The notes under the pieces are model-generated. The model saw only the letters and a program-made list of their open reading frames with translations, made no database searches and was not told where the DNA came from. From an uncultured Clostridia bacterium (GTDB lineage: Bacteria; Bacillota; Clostridia; TANB77; CAG-508): a stretch of DNA of 30,655 nt. Location: contig CANQMG010000005.1 in assembly GCA_947624925.1 (NCBI GenBank), positions 1 to 30,655 of the forward strand. Reading direction: 5' to 3'. The translations under genes and the position numbers were made by a program. Below, in pieces: positions 17,327 to 26,535 of the stretch (position 1 is the first letter of the stretch; each line of letters opens with the position of its first letter).

Positions 17327-17355
17327 TTCACAATTTAATCTTTTTTTCATATAAT
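17327..17355 (+). promoter_or_regulatory. Promoter of feoB
   Basis: TTCACA (17327-17332), 17 nt, then TATAAT (17350-17355), 56 bp before ATG 17411. It is arranged back-to-back with the flavodiiron promoter, with only 14 bp between the two -35 boxes. Confidence 0.8.
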
Positions 17356-17410
17356 ATCTTATCTCTTTATATTATTTTTATAAAGCATTATATGCTTGGA
17401 TGGAGGTTTT

Positions 17411-19556
17411 ATGGGACTTACAAATTCTTCTACTGGTAGTCAATTATTAAATGAAAATGTTGAGGAAATAAAAAAAAGTTGTGATTATACTATAGCTATT
17501 GCTGGTAATCCTAATGTTGGTAAAAGCACTATTTTTAATTCATTAACAGGACTTCATCAACATACTGGAAATTGGCCTCGGAAAAACAGTAGAAAATGCA
17601 AGTGGAATTTGTGATTACAAAAACAAAAAATTTTTATTAGTAGATATTCCAGGTACATACTCATTAATGTCACACTCTGAGGAAGAAGAAATTGCAAGAG
17701 ACTATATTTGCTTTGGTAACCCAGATGCCACTGTTGTTATATTAGATGCTACATGTTTAGAAAGAAATTTAAATTTAGTTTTTCAAACAATGGAAATTAC
17801 AGATAAAGTTGTTGTATGTGTTAATTTATTAGATGAGGCAAAAAGAAAAGGCATTACTATAAATCTTGAAAAGCTAAGTGAATTTCTTGGTGTTCCAGTT
17901 GTTGGAACAATAGCAAGAAAAAAACGAACACTAAATAAACTTGTAGATACTATTTATAAAGTATGTACAGGAGAAATTATACCAAAGCCAAAACTAATAT
18001 CATATTTACCTATAATTGAAGACTCTATAAATATTATTTCTCCTGTTGTTTGCAAAATGTTACCTCAAAAATTGAATTATCTAAATAAATGGATTTGTAT
18101 TAAACTAATAGATGGAGATGAGAAAATTTTAAATAGTCTTCAAGATTATATACATATAAATCTTTTAACTGAAGAAATTAACTCAAAATTAGAAGATATT
18201 TATGTTTTATACGAAAAATTTAATATTGATAAAAACAATTTTAAAGATAAGCTTGTCTCTAGTATCATTTTTAGAGCTGAAGATATATGTAACAATGTTA
18301 TAACATATGAACGTCTTAATTATAACAAAAGAGATCGTAAAATTGATAAAATACTAACATCTAAAAAATTTGGAATACCTATAATGCTTATATTTCTTGG
18401 AATAATATTTTGGATTACTATAGCTGGTGCAAATTATCCTTCTAAAATATTATCTAGCTTTTTTACATTAATTCAAGAAAAACTAATTTTATTATTTACA
18501 AAATTAAATGCACCTAGATGGCTCACTGGGATTTTAATTGACGGTATGTACCAAACATTAACTTGGGTAGTAGCTGTAATGCTGCCACCTATGGCAATAT
18601 TTTTTCCATTATTTACCATTTTAGAAGATTTAGGATATTTGCCTAGAATTGCATTTAATTTAGATAATTATTTTAAAAGGGCATGCACAACTGGAAAGCA
18701 AGCTCTAACCATGTGTATGGGGTTTGGTTGTAATGCTGCTGGAGTAGTTGGTTGTAGAATTATAGATTCACCTAGAGAAAAATTAATTGCTATGCTAACT
18801 AATGCTTTTGTTCCTTGTAATGGTAGATTTCCTTTTTTAATAACTATAGCTTCTATTTTTATAGGCAGTTATTTTACTGGTGCTTTTTCATCTATTGTTT
18901 CTACAATAGTTGTTTTACTTGTAGTTTTATTAGGTATTATCTTAACATTACTCGTATCTAAATTATTATCTAAAACTATATTAAAAGGAATTCCTTCTTC
19001 GTTTATACTAGAGCTACCTCCTTACAGAAAGCCTCAAGTTGGAAAAATTTTAGTTCGTTCACTTTTAGATAGAACACTATTTGTACTAGGAAGAGCAATA
19101 TCTGTTGCAGCTCCAGTTGGAATTGTTATTTGGTTATTTGCAAATATATATATTGGTGATTTAACATTATTAACTTATTTAGCAAATTTCTTAGAGCCTT
19201 TTGCAAGGCTTATGGGATTAGATGGATATATTTTAACTGCATTTATTTTAGGTATTCCTGCTAATGAAATAGTTTTGCCTATTATTTTAATGAGCTATAT
19301 GGCAAGTGGAACTCTTGTAAATTTAGAAGATACTTTTGCTATTGGAGAAATTTTAATTTCTCATGGTTGGACTATTATAACTGCAATAAATGTAATGATA
19401 TTTACCCTTTTACATTTTCCTTGTAGCACAACTCTTATAAGCATAAAAAAAGAAAGTGGAAGTATTAAGTGGTCAATTTTAGCATTTTTACTTCCTACCT
19501 TATGTGGTATAATTATTTGTATGATTACAAATGGTATTTATAATTTAATAATATGA
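17411..19556 (+). CDS. feoB: Ferrous iron transporter FeoB, frame restored by +1 shift at CGG
   Basis: FeoB imports Fe2+ through the inner membrane and has a cytosolic GTPase domain. If C17579 is skipped the gene gives 714 aa, a normal length. The G domain has the P-loop GNPNVGKS (32-39), the switch segment HTGNWPGKTVE (Gly57 at the shift, then Lys58-Thr59), DIPGTYSL (G3) and NLLDEAKRKG (G4). Two Gate regions follow (around GFGCNAAGVVGCRIIDSPREKL and the later GIPANEIVLPI), with the usual TM helices. Unshifted translation ends 11 codons from the CGG, leaving only the start of the G domain. Start ATG 17411 has GGAGG 4 nt upstream; the in-frame TTG at 17396 includes that site and is not the start. 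No feoA is seen nearby. It probably responds to iron, but no clear Fur box was identified. Confidence 0.92.
17579..17582 (+). other. +1 recoding site C-GGA (in-frame CGG) in feoB
   Basis: Codons read AAT TGG CCT CGG AAA AAC, and frame zero ends at TGA 11 codons from CGG. Skipping the C gives CCT GGA AAA ACA GTA GAA, that is P-G-K-T-V-E, the invariant FeoB segment. The landing residue is Gly57. This is the only one of the four sites on the + strand. Confidence 0.9.
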
Positions 19557-19563
19557 ATGCACA

Positions 19564-19600
19564 ACCTCCCGCCATTAAAAATGGTGGGAGGCTTTTGTTA
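19564..19600 (+). terminator. Intrinsic terminator of feoB (also able to serve folC)
   Basis: A 12-bp stem (CCTCCCGCCATT with AATGGTGGGAGG, one G-T pair) and a short A-rich loop are followed by CTTTTGTTATT. It lies between converging feoB and folC ends. Confidence 0.85.
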
Positions 19601-19617
19601 TTATGTTAAAATTAATT

Positions 19618-20910
19618 CTATGTAATAATTTTTATTTCTTTTATTTTACTAACAACTGTTCCATATGTGTAAAAACTTCCTACTACAAAGTTTACAATAT
19701 TTTCTTTTTCATTCATTGCATCTTTTATAGCAGTTTCTAAACTTTTTATTTGTATTTGACTTTTTTCTTTATATTTTACTGCAATATTATATAATTCTTC
19801 TTTTGAAGTAAATCTATCTTCATCATTTCCAGAGGTTAAGATAAATTTTGATTCTTTATCTTTAGCTAATAATTCTATTATTTTTTTATAATCTTTTCTT
19901 TGTAAAATAGAAATTATATAAACTCTTTTATAATTACTATAATACATATTTACCATATCTTGTAAATTTTGTATTGCAGGTTCGTTATGTGCTCCATCAA
20001 AAATAATCATTGGCTTACTATTTATAATTTCCATTCTTCCTTTATGAATAACTGTACTTAATCCTTGTTTTATACTTTCATCGGATATTGAATATCCAAG
20101 TTCTTTTAGAATATTCATTGTTTCTATACATAAACTTGCATTGTGAATTTGAACCCTACCTTTTAAATTAAGTGTTAAATTATTAATGTTCTTATAATTA
20201 AAATATTGAAAATCATTATCAAAATGATAATTTGAAATATCTTTTTCGCTTAGAATATGTAAGTTATTATTCTTTTTTTTGCATATTTGTATAAATACAT
20301 TATTTATATCCTCATCTTGCTCAAAAATAACAGTATGTGAATTTTCTTTTATAATTCCTGCTTTTTGATAAGCAATTTCGTGTAAAGTATTTCCCAATAT
20401 ATTCATATGATCAAATCCAATAGAAGTAATTATAGATACTAAAGGACGGCTAATAATATTTGTGCAATCATATAAGCCACCTAATCCAGTCTCTAATACT
20501 ACAAAGTCTACATTGTTTCTATAAAAATATAATAATGCCATTGTTGTTTCTAGCTCAAATAATGTAATATTTACTTTATTTTTCTGATTATATTTTTCTA
20601 TTTTAGGTTTTAATTCTTCTATTAAATTAGATAATTCTTCATTTGAAATTTCTTTTCCATTAATACAAATTCTCTCGTTATATCGAATTAAATGTGGTGA
20701 AATAAACTTTCCTACCTTATAACCTTGTTTATTTAATATATTACTAATTATTTCTGTACAACTACCTTTTCCATTTGTTCCTGCTATATGTATAAATTTC
20801 ATATCTATTTCAAAATTATTATATGTATTCATAAAATATTGCATTGCATTTAATGAAGGATTTTTTGTTCCTTTGTAAAAATTATTTAAATATTCTTCTA
20901 CATTTGTCAT
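19618..20910 (-). CDS. folC: Bifunctional folylpolyglutamate/dihydrofolate synthase
   Basis: This 430-aa Mur-ligase-family enzyme adds glutamate to (dihydro)folates using ATP. It shows the P-loop HIAGTNGKGS (41-50), FISPHLIRYNERI, the acid-rich FELETTMALLYF helix, ETGLGGLYDCTN and IGFDHMNILGNTL motifs, and KAGIIK. The C-terminal domain contains IFDGAHNEPA. Start ATG 20910 is chosen because GGTGAT lies directly upstream; the GTG at 20919 is part of that site. It follows the ABC gene after 54 bp with no clear terminator, so it may be read from the same promoter. Whether it also has dihydrofolate synthase activity cannot be told. Confidence 0.95.
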   Translation of the reverse strand: MTNVEEYLNNFYKGTKNPSLNAMQYFMNTYNNFEIDMKFIHIAGTNGKGSCTEIISNILNKQGYKVGKFISPHLIRYNERICINGKEISNEELSNLIEELKPKIEKYNQKNKVNITLFELETTMALLYFYRNNVDFVVLETGLGGLYDCTNIISRPLVSIITSIGFDHMNILGNTLHEIAYQKAGIIKENSHTVIFEQDEDINNVFIQICKKKNNNLHILSEKDISNYHFDNDFQYFNYKNINNLTLNLKGRVQIHNASLCIETMNILKELGYSISDESIKQGLSTVIHKGRMEIINSKPMIIFDGAHNEPAIQNLQDMVNMYYSNYKRVYIISILQRKDYKKIIELLAKDKESKFILTSGNDEDRFTSKEELYNIAVKYKEKSQIQIKSLETAIKDAMNEKENIVNFVVGSFYTYGTVVSKIKEIKIIT

Positions 20911-20964
20911 TATTATCACCTTATTTTATACGTCATAAAACTTCGCCCTCTAAGTGACATAATT

Positions 20965-23900
20965 TTATTCTGTTCTTAGAGCTATAACTGGATCTTTTTT
21001 AGATGCTGCTCTTGCTGGTATTAATCCTCCAATTAGTGTTAGTATTACGCTTAGTATTACTAATATAATTGCATTACTAAAGTATAGTGTTACATTTAAA
21101 GGAATATTTCCTGTAAAATAATGAAGTACTGAATTTATTGCAGGTATTAATGAGTATGATATTCCAATTCCAAATAATCCTGATAGTAATCCTATTATAA
21201 ATGTTTCAGCATTAAATATTGATGATATGTTTTTCTTTGATGCACCAATTGCTCTTAATATTCCTATTTCTTTTGTTCTTTCATATACTGAAATATATGT
21301 AATAATTCCTATCATAATTGATGATACAATAAGTGAAATTGATATAAAAGCAATCAATACATATGTAACTGCATTTACTATTGTTTTAACTGAATTCATT
21401 AGTATTCCTGTTGTATCTGTATAATTTATTACTTTATCTTCTTCTCCTTGAGAATCCATTTTTTCATTATATGAATCTATAAAGTCTAAAAAATTCTCTT
21501 TTCCTTCAAAACTATCAAAATAGAATGATATATATGTTGGCTCTTCTTTGTCTTGATATCCTAATGTAATTAAATTAGATTTAGCTGTTTTTTGTGTATC
21601 TGACATCATTGCTGTTACAATTCTAGTAATTTCGTCTTCTGACATTTTTAATTGAAAAGCACCTGATATTTTATCTGGATCTACATTAAATGCTGAAGCA
21701 AAACTATTAGTTAAATTAGTGGTAAGTTCTCCTACTTTTGTTAAAATATCCCTTTTCATTACAGTTTCTGTCATTGCCTTTGCCATTGTATTTTCTGTTT
21801 GTACTATTGCTGCACTACTTGTAAAGCCAGAAATTACAGAAGATACTATATTTTTATCAACTATAGCAGTTAATTTATTACTTTGTGCTTGTTTTGTACT
21901 ATTAATTGCTTGGTTTAAATTTTCTACACTATTATTCTCTACAGCCATTTCATTTGTAGTATTAGTAAAATTGTTATTAGGAATTAAGTTTTCTTTGTTT
22001 ACATCTTGTGGTAAAAGCTGTGACATACCACTATATGTATTTATATATATTTGCAATAAGCTTTTTAATAATCCAGAATAGGCTTGCTTAAATGTATCTT
22101 TTGGAATAACATATTTTTTCTCTAATGCAGATAAGCTATTAGAAGCCTCACTTCCATTTAAATAATTAGATACAATACTATCTATATTATCTATAGTAAA
22201 CTCACCATCAATACTGTTAAATACACCATTTGCAAATGTACTTAAATTATTCGAAAAATCATTTTTGGCTGGTCCCGTATCTGTTGTTATTGCATTTGTT
22301 ATTTCTGTCATATAATTTTGTGTTTGTTTTTGTAAAGTAGCTTGATCTATTTTTACATTAAAAGCACTTTCAAGTTTTTTATTATCAACACTTACTAAAT
22401 CTTGAAAATTTAAGTCTAGATTATTATTCTTTTCATCAAATTTTGAACCTGAAAATATATCTACATCTGTATTTTCAAGCTGTTTTTTTACTATTTCCGT
22501 ATTTGAGGAATAATTAATTATATAATCTATTAAATCACTTGTATATAAAACACCTGGATTTAATAGCATAGATGTTGTACCTTCTTTTGGACATACAATT
22601 CCTACTATTTTTAAATTTATTGCATTATTATATGCATCATTTAAATAGTCTTCATCTTGTGTCATATCTTCATATATGTCATATTTTTTGTTATATTTAT
22701 ATAAATCTGTTTCCATTATTAATTTTAGATTTATATTCATCAAATCTTCATAAGAAAATGTAAGAGCTTCATTTTCTATATTAACAGTTTCACCATTCAT
22801 TATTTTTGTAACAATACTAGATAATTCTTCAGTATCTCTTAATCCTAATGAATAAACAAGTAAATCTGGAATTGTATTAGGCTCTGAAAGTACAATCATC
22901 ATTTCATCATAATTTTCTGGCAAACGTCCCATTAATAAATCATAAGAATTATTAATAGCATCTCTGTCATCTGTCATTTGAGAGTACGTAGATGTAAATG
23001 ATGACATCATACTAGAAGAAAAAGAACTCTTAAATAAATTACTAGGATTTACTTTTGCTATCTTCCCCGTTGCATCTTTAGTGTAGATTGTTGGCTCTAC
23101 ACTATATGAATATTTAATTGATGATATATTATTATCTATTTCTTTTTGATTATCTTCTATATGTTTTTTAAAACTTTTTAAATCATTTGTACTTAAATTA
23201 GAAAGCATTGTTGAAATATATTGCTTTTCTTGTACTATTCCATTATTTTCGCCTTCATTTTCTTGTGTTGTCATTGCAAGCAATGCTCCAGTTATATCTG
23301 TGGTTTCTTGCATTATTGTAAGTGGATATGAAGTTAATGTATCTTCTTGAATACTATCTACATAACCTTGAAATCCATTTGAAACTGCTTGAACTAAAGC
23401 TATTCCAATAATGCCAATTGAACCTGCAAATGCAACTAATATTGTTCTACCTTTTTTAGTAAGTAAATTATTTAAGCTTAATCTAAAAGCAGTCCAGAAA
23501 CTCATAGATGTTCTTCCAATTGAAGAAGTATCTGTTTTTGGGTGTTCTTCATTATCAGAAATAGGGTTTGAATCTTCTGTAATAGTACCATCTAGGATTT
23601 TAATAATTCTACTTGAATATTTTTCAGCAAGCTCTGGATTATGTGTTACCATAATAATTAACTTATCTTTAGATATTTTTTTCAATATTTCCATTACTTG
23701 TATACTTGTTTTTGTATCCAATGCACCTGTTGGTTCATCTGCTAAAATTATATCTGGGTTATTTACTAATGCTCTTGCAATCGCAACTCTTTGCATCTGT
23801 CCTCCAGATAACTGGTTTGGTTTTTTATTAATATGTTCTTTTAATCCTACTTCTTCTAAGGCCTTAATTGCTCTTTGTTTTCTCTCTTTTTTAGAAATTC

Positions 23901-24235
23901 CACCAATTGTTAATGCAAGTTCAACATTAGATAAAATAGTTTGATGTCCAATTAGATTATAACTTTGGAACACAAACCCAATTTTATAATTTCTATATGC
24001 GTCCCAATCTCTATCCTTAAATTTTTTAGTAGATTTTCCATTAATAATAAGGTCACCAGATGTATATCTATCTAACCCTCCTATAATATTAAGTAATGTT
24101 GTTTTTCCACAACCACTTTGACCGAAGAATAGATACAAACTCAGATTCTCTAAATTTTAAATTTATTCCCTTTAGAGCTTCTAATTTTTCATCTCCTGTT
24201 ATATATGTCTTTTTTATATTCTTTAACTCTAGCAT
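20965..24235 (-). CDS. Fused ABC transporter ATPase-permease, MacB/FtsX type, frame restored by +1 shift at CGG
   Basis: If C24124 is skipped the gene encodes 1089 aa from ATG 24235 (site AAGGGG). The ATPase domain (1-~225) has Walker A GQSGCGKT (38-45), the signature LSGGQ (142-146), Walker B with DEPTGALD (166-173) and the H-loop His198. After one TM helix (about 265-290) comes an extracellular region of about 650 residues, rich in Ser/Thr/Asn. Three C-terminal TM helices follow in an FtsX fold with the motif YERTKEIGILRAIGASKKNI and a final PARAASKKDPVIALRTE. MacB-type proteins use ATP-driven conformational change across the membrane rather than plain transport; likely roles are peptide or lipoprotein export, or resistance. 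Unshifted translation stops 12 codons from the CGG, before the P-loop. The internal ATG at 24138 that opens frame two has no proper ribosome site and would drop the first 32 residues of the ATPase fold. Confidence 0.9.
24121..24124 (-). other. +1 recoding site C-GGT (in-frame CGG) at the Walker A of the ABC protein
   Basis: The - strand codons read TCT ATT CTT CGG TCA AAG, and frame zero reaches TAA 12 codons from CGG. Skipping the C gives CTT GGT CAA AGT GGT TGT GGA AAA ACT, that is L-G-Q-S-G-C-G-K-T, the full Walker A motif. The landing residue is Gly38, the first P-loop glycine. Confidence 0.9.
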
Positions 24236-24344
24236 CTAAAACCCCTTTCAGATAATAGCTTTATATTTTGTATTTCATAATTTATATGATTTATTAAAAA
24301 TTATATATTAAACTCACACTATTTAACTTATTAAATTTTTATTA

Positions 24345-24373
24345 ATTATATAACCATATTTTACCAAAGTCAA
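24345..24373 (-). promoter_or_regulatory. Promoter of the ABC protein gene (and probably folC)
   Basis: The - strand reads TTGACT (24368-24373), 17 nt, then TATAAT (24345-24350). The transcript would have a leader of about 100 nt before ATG 24235. I see nothing else in the 24236-24430 stretch, which is very A+T rich. Confidence 0.8.
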
Positions 24374-24430
24374 TATTTATACTAGGTTTCACATTATGTT
24401 CACACACAAGAATCTGTTATGTATTAACTG

Positions 24431-24476
24431 AAGGGTTGCCGGCTCTTTTTTGAGCTAGCAACCCTTTCACTTTTTT
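24431..24476. terminator. Terminator-like hairpin downstream of rplL
   Basis: A 15-bp stem with two imperfect pairs (AAGGGTTGCCGGCTC 24431-24445 with GAGCTAGCAACCCTT 24452-24466) has a 6-nt loop, 25 bp past the rplL stop. The T run (24471-24476) follows it on the + strand. On the - strand there is no T run after the stem, so the strength as an rplL terminator is uncertain. Confidence 0.55.
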
Positions 24477-24490
24477 ATTATATTTTTATA

Positions 24491-24856
24491 TTAAACTAAA
24501 TCTACAACAGCTCCAACTTCAATAAATTTAGCTTTTAATTCTTCAGCCTCTTCTTTGTTTAATCCTTCTTTTACAGTCTTAGGTGCTCCATCTACTAAAT
24601 CCTTAGCCTCTTTTAATCCTAATCCTGTTGCATCTCTTACAACTTTAATTACTTGAATTTTATTAGCTCCTGCTTCTTTTAATACAACATCAAATGAAGA
24701 TTTTTCTTCAGCTGCTGGTGCTGCTGCTCCTCCTGCTGCTGGTGCTACTGCTGCAACTGCAGATACTCCAAATTCTTCTTCTATAGCTTTTACTAAATCA
24801 GCTAATTCAACTACTGTCATTTTTTTGATTTCTTCAATCATTTCTTCTTTACTCAT
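24491..24856 (-). CDS. rplL: 50S ribosomal protein L7/L12
   Basis: This 121-aa stalk protein recruits translation factors to the ribosome. The N-terminal dimerisation helix (MSKEEMIEEIKKMTVVELADLVKAIEEEFGV, shown by position 1-31) leads to an Ala/Pro-rich hinge (about 33-51) and the C-terminal factor-binding domain with KVVRDATGLGLKEAKDLVD. Length is normal. AGGAGG lies 8 nt before the ATG. It is the last gene of the ribosomal operon here; rpoB does not follow, and the next gene is the unrelated ABC protein after a hairpin. Confidence 0.98.
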   Translation of the reverse strand: MSKEEMIEEIKKMTVVELADLVKAIEEEFGVSAVAAVAPAAGGAAAPAAEEKSSFDVVLKEAGANKIQVIKVVRDATGLGLKEAKDLVDGAPKTVKEGLNKEEAEELKAKFIEVGAVVDLV

Positions 24857-25080
24857 TTTATAATCCTCCTAAAATTTTTTTATTTAAATTCCCTATGTAT
24901 TTTTATAAGTCGCTCTAGGGTCCGACAACTATAATTTTTAGATTTTCTTATTATAAACAAAGCAAAAGTGGTATATTGCTAGGAAAACTAGCTAAAAATC
25001 TTGAGACTATACTGGTGTATGTCGAAAGACTTTTATGCGACGTTTGACAACGCAAGATGCCTCTTTTCATTTGTTTATTA
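24857..25080 (-). other. 224-bp rplJ-rplL spacer
   Basis: The gap is unusually long for rplJ-rplL. It holds short stems such as GCTAG/CTAGC (near 24988-25002) and GTCG/CGAC arms (near 24910-24930), and then the rplL ribosome site. No gene, promoter pair or T-tailed terminator is clear. A differential-expression or processing element that raises L7/L12 over L10 is possible. Confidence 0.4.
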
Positions 25081-25578
25081 TTAAGCTTCTTTTTGTAGAC
25101 GTACTTGCTCAAGTGCAACTGCAAGTTTTGATATATTTCCAAGCAATGCTCCAGCAAGCATACCAATAAGTGTCTCTTTTGAAGGTAATTTTGCAAGTGT
25201 TATTATTTCTTCTGCAGACATTACTTTTCCTTCAATAATTCCACCTTTTATTTTATAAAAATCGTTCTTTTTTGTAAATTCATATACAGCTTTTGCAGGT
25301 TCTAAATAATCATCTGTAGAAATCATAACAGCTGTTGGACCTACAAGTAAATCTTCTAATCCTTCATATTTACATTTTTCTAAAGCTCTTCTTGTAATAT
25401 TATTTTTTATAACCTTATATTCAGCATTTGCTTTTCTTAAATCATTTCTTAATCCTGTAACAGCATCTACTGTAATACCTCTATAATCTGTTAATAATAC
25501 AATTTTAGCTTGTTTCATTTTTTCTGCTAATGAATTTACTTCTTCTTCCTTTTGTTTAATTATTTTCTCATTTGCCAT
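25081..25578 (-). CDS. rplJ: 50S ribosomal protein L10
   Basis: This 165-aa protein forms the base of the ribosomal stalk and binds L7/L12 dimers through its C-terminal helix. It has the typical KEEEVNSLAEKMKQAKIVLLTDYRGITVDAVTGLR opening (residues 10-44) and the KVIKNNITRRALE segment. The C-terminus ends in VALEQVRLQKEA. GAGGAGGTG precedes ATG 25578. The 191-bp leader upstream carries an L10 leader-type structure, so L10 probably represses its own mRNA. Confidence 0.98.
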   Translation of the reverse strand: MANEKIIKQKEEEVNSLAEKMKQAKIVLLTDYRGITVDAVTGLRNDLRKANAEYKVIKNNITRRALEKCKYEGLEDLLVGPTAVMISTDDYLEPAKAVYEFTKKNDFYKIKGGIIEGKVMSAEEIITLAKLPSKETLIGMLAGALLGNISKLAVALEQVRLQKEA

Positions 25579-25639
25579 TTTCTATCTTTCACCTCCTCAA
25601 AACTAGAAGAGTTTTATATTGCTTATTCTTACTCTTCAT

Positions 25640-25762
25640 TTTATATTAATTTTAAAATTAAAAACTCATTATGTGCCTACCACGAGATACATAATGAGTC
25701 TATTTATTACTCAAATCTATACCTCGGTAGGACTTAATTTTTGCCTACTGTCTTTGGCTAAA
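25640..25762 (-). promoter_or_regulatory. Ribosomal protein L10 leader (autoregulatory mRNA element)
   Basis: Between rplA and rplJ the - strand shows GCCAAAGACAGTAGGC (25743-25759), then CCTACCGAGGT, and GTGGTAGGC. These are typical conserved parts of the Firmicute L10 leader, in which the CCTACC and GGTAGG stretches pair and L10 binds a kink-turn. It ends with an 11-bp stem (25664-25674 with 25689-25699) followed by a T-rich tract, a likely attenuator. Confidence 0.8.
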
Positions 25763-25769
25763 ATATTAT

Positions 25770-26447
25770 TTATTTTACATATATACTTGGTCCCATTGTT
25801 GTACTTACAGCAATACTTTTTATATATTGTCCTTTTGCAGCTGCTGGTTTTGCCTTAATAATTGCATCAACAACTGTTTCATAGTTTTCTAATAACTTTT
25901 TAGTTCCAAAAGAAACTTTTCCAAATCCTAAGTGAATAATATTTGTTTTATCTAATCTATATTCAACTTTACCAGATTTAATTTCAGAAATAGCTTTTGT
26001 AACATCCATTGTAACAGTTCCAGATTTTGGATTAGGCATTAAACCTTTTGGTCCTAATACCTTTCCTAATCTACCAACTACACCCATCATATCTGGTGTA
26101 GCAACGATTACATCATAATCAAACCAATTTTCTTTTTCAATTTTTGGTATTAATTCTTCTGCTCCAACGAAATCAGCTCCAGCTTTTTCAGCTTCTGTAG
26201 CTTTATCACCTTTAGCAAAAACTAAAACTCTTAAAGTTTTACCAGTTCCATTTGGAAGTACTACTGTACCTCTAACTTGTTGTTCTGCATGTTTAGAATC
26301 AACACCTAATTTTACATGTAGTTCAACTGTTTCATCAAATTTAGCTTTTGGAAATTTTTCAATTACTTCTAAAGCCTCTTTAGCTGAATAATCTTTTGAT
26401 TTATCAATTAATTTTTCAGCTTCTAAATATCTTTTTCCTCTTTTCAT
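25770..26447 (-). CDS. rplA: 50S ribosomal protein L1
   Basis: This 225-aa two-domain protein of the L1 stalk binds 23S rRNA near the E site. It shows MKRGKRYLEAEKLID at the start, ELHVKLGVDSKHAEQQVRGTV (42-62), LPNGTGKTLRVLVFAKGD and the signature MPNPKSGTVTMDV. The C-terminus SIAVSTTMGPSIYVK is complete. AAGGAGG stands before ATG 26447. It is 88 bp behind rplK, in the conserved order. Confidence 0.98.
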   Translation of the reverse strand: MKRGKRYLEAEKLIDKSKDYSAKEALEVIEKFPKAKFDETVELHVKLGVDSKHAEQQVRGTVVLPNGTGKTLRVLVFAKGDKATEAEKAGADFVGAEELIPKIEKENWFDYDVIVATPDMMGVVGRLGKVLGPKGLMPNPKSGTVTMDVTKAISEIKSGKVEYRLDKTNIIHLGFGKVSFGTKKLLENYETVVDAIIKAKPAAAKGQYIKSIAVSTTMGPSIYVK

Positions 26448-26535
26448 TTTAACCTCCTTTGGTACTAACGAGCATTTTTAGTACTCTCCCATACTTAACA
26501 TTATTAATTATTTACTATTCATTTTTATTCGTTCT

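Noticed and set aside
10226..24124. Explaining the four frame breaks as sequencing errors or ordinary pseudogenes
   Set aside because: Random single-base errors would differ in base, codon phase and direction. Here all four are an extra C giving an in-frame CGG before a conserved Gly, on both strands, with no other frame breaks or premature stops and intact motifs around. A systematic base-calling artefact at CGG is not wholly excluded, but out-of-frame CGG shows no such effect.
24136..24138. ATG at 24138 as the true start of the ABC protein
   Set aside because: It would remove the conserved first beta strands of the ATPase domain, which are encoded upstream in the other frame behind a good ribosome site.
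24951..25196. An 81-codon open frame on the - strand between rplJ and rplL
   Set aside because: It overlaps the rplJ coding end in another frame, has no ribosome site, and reads as low-quality sequence.
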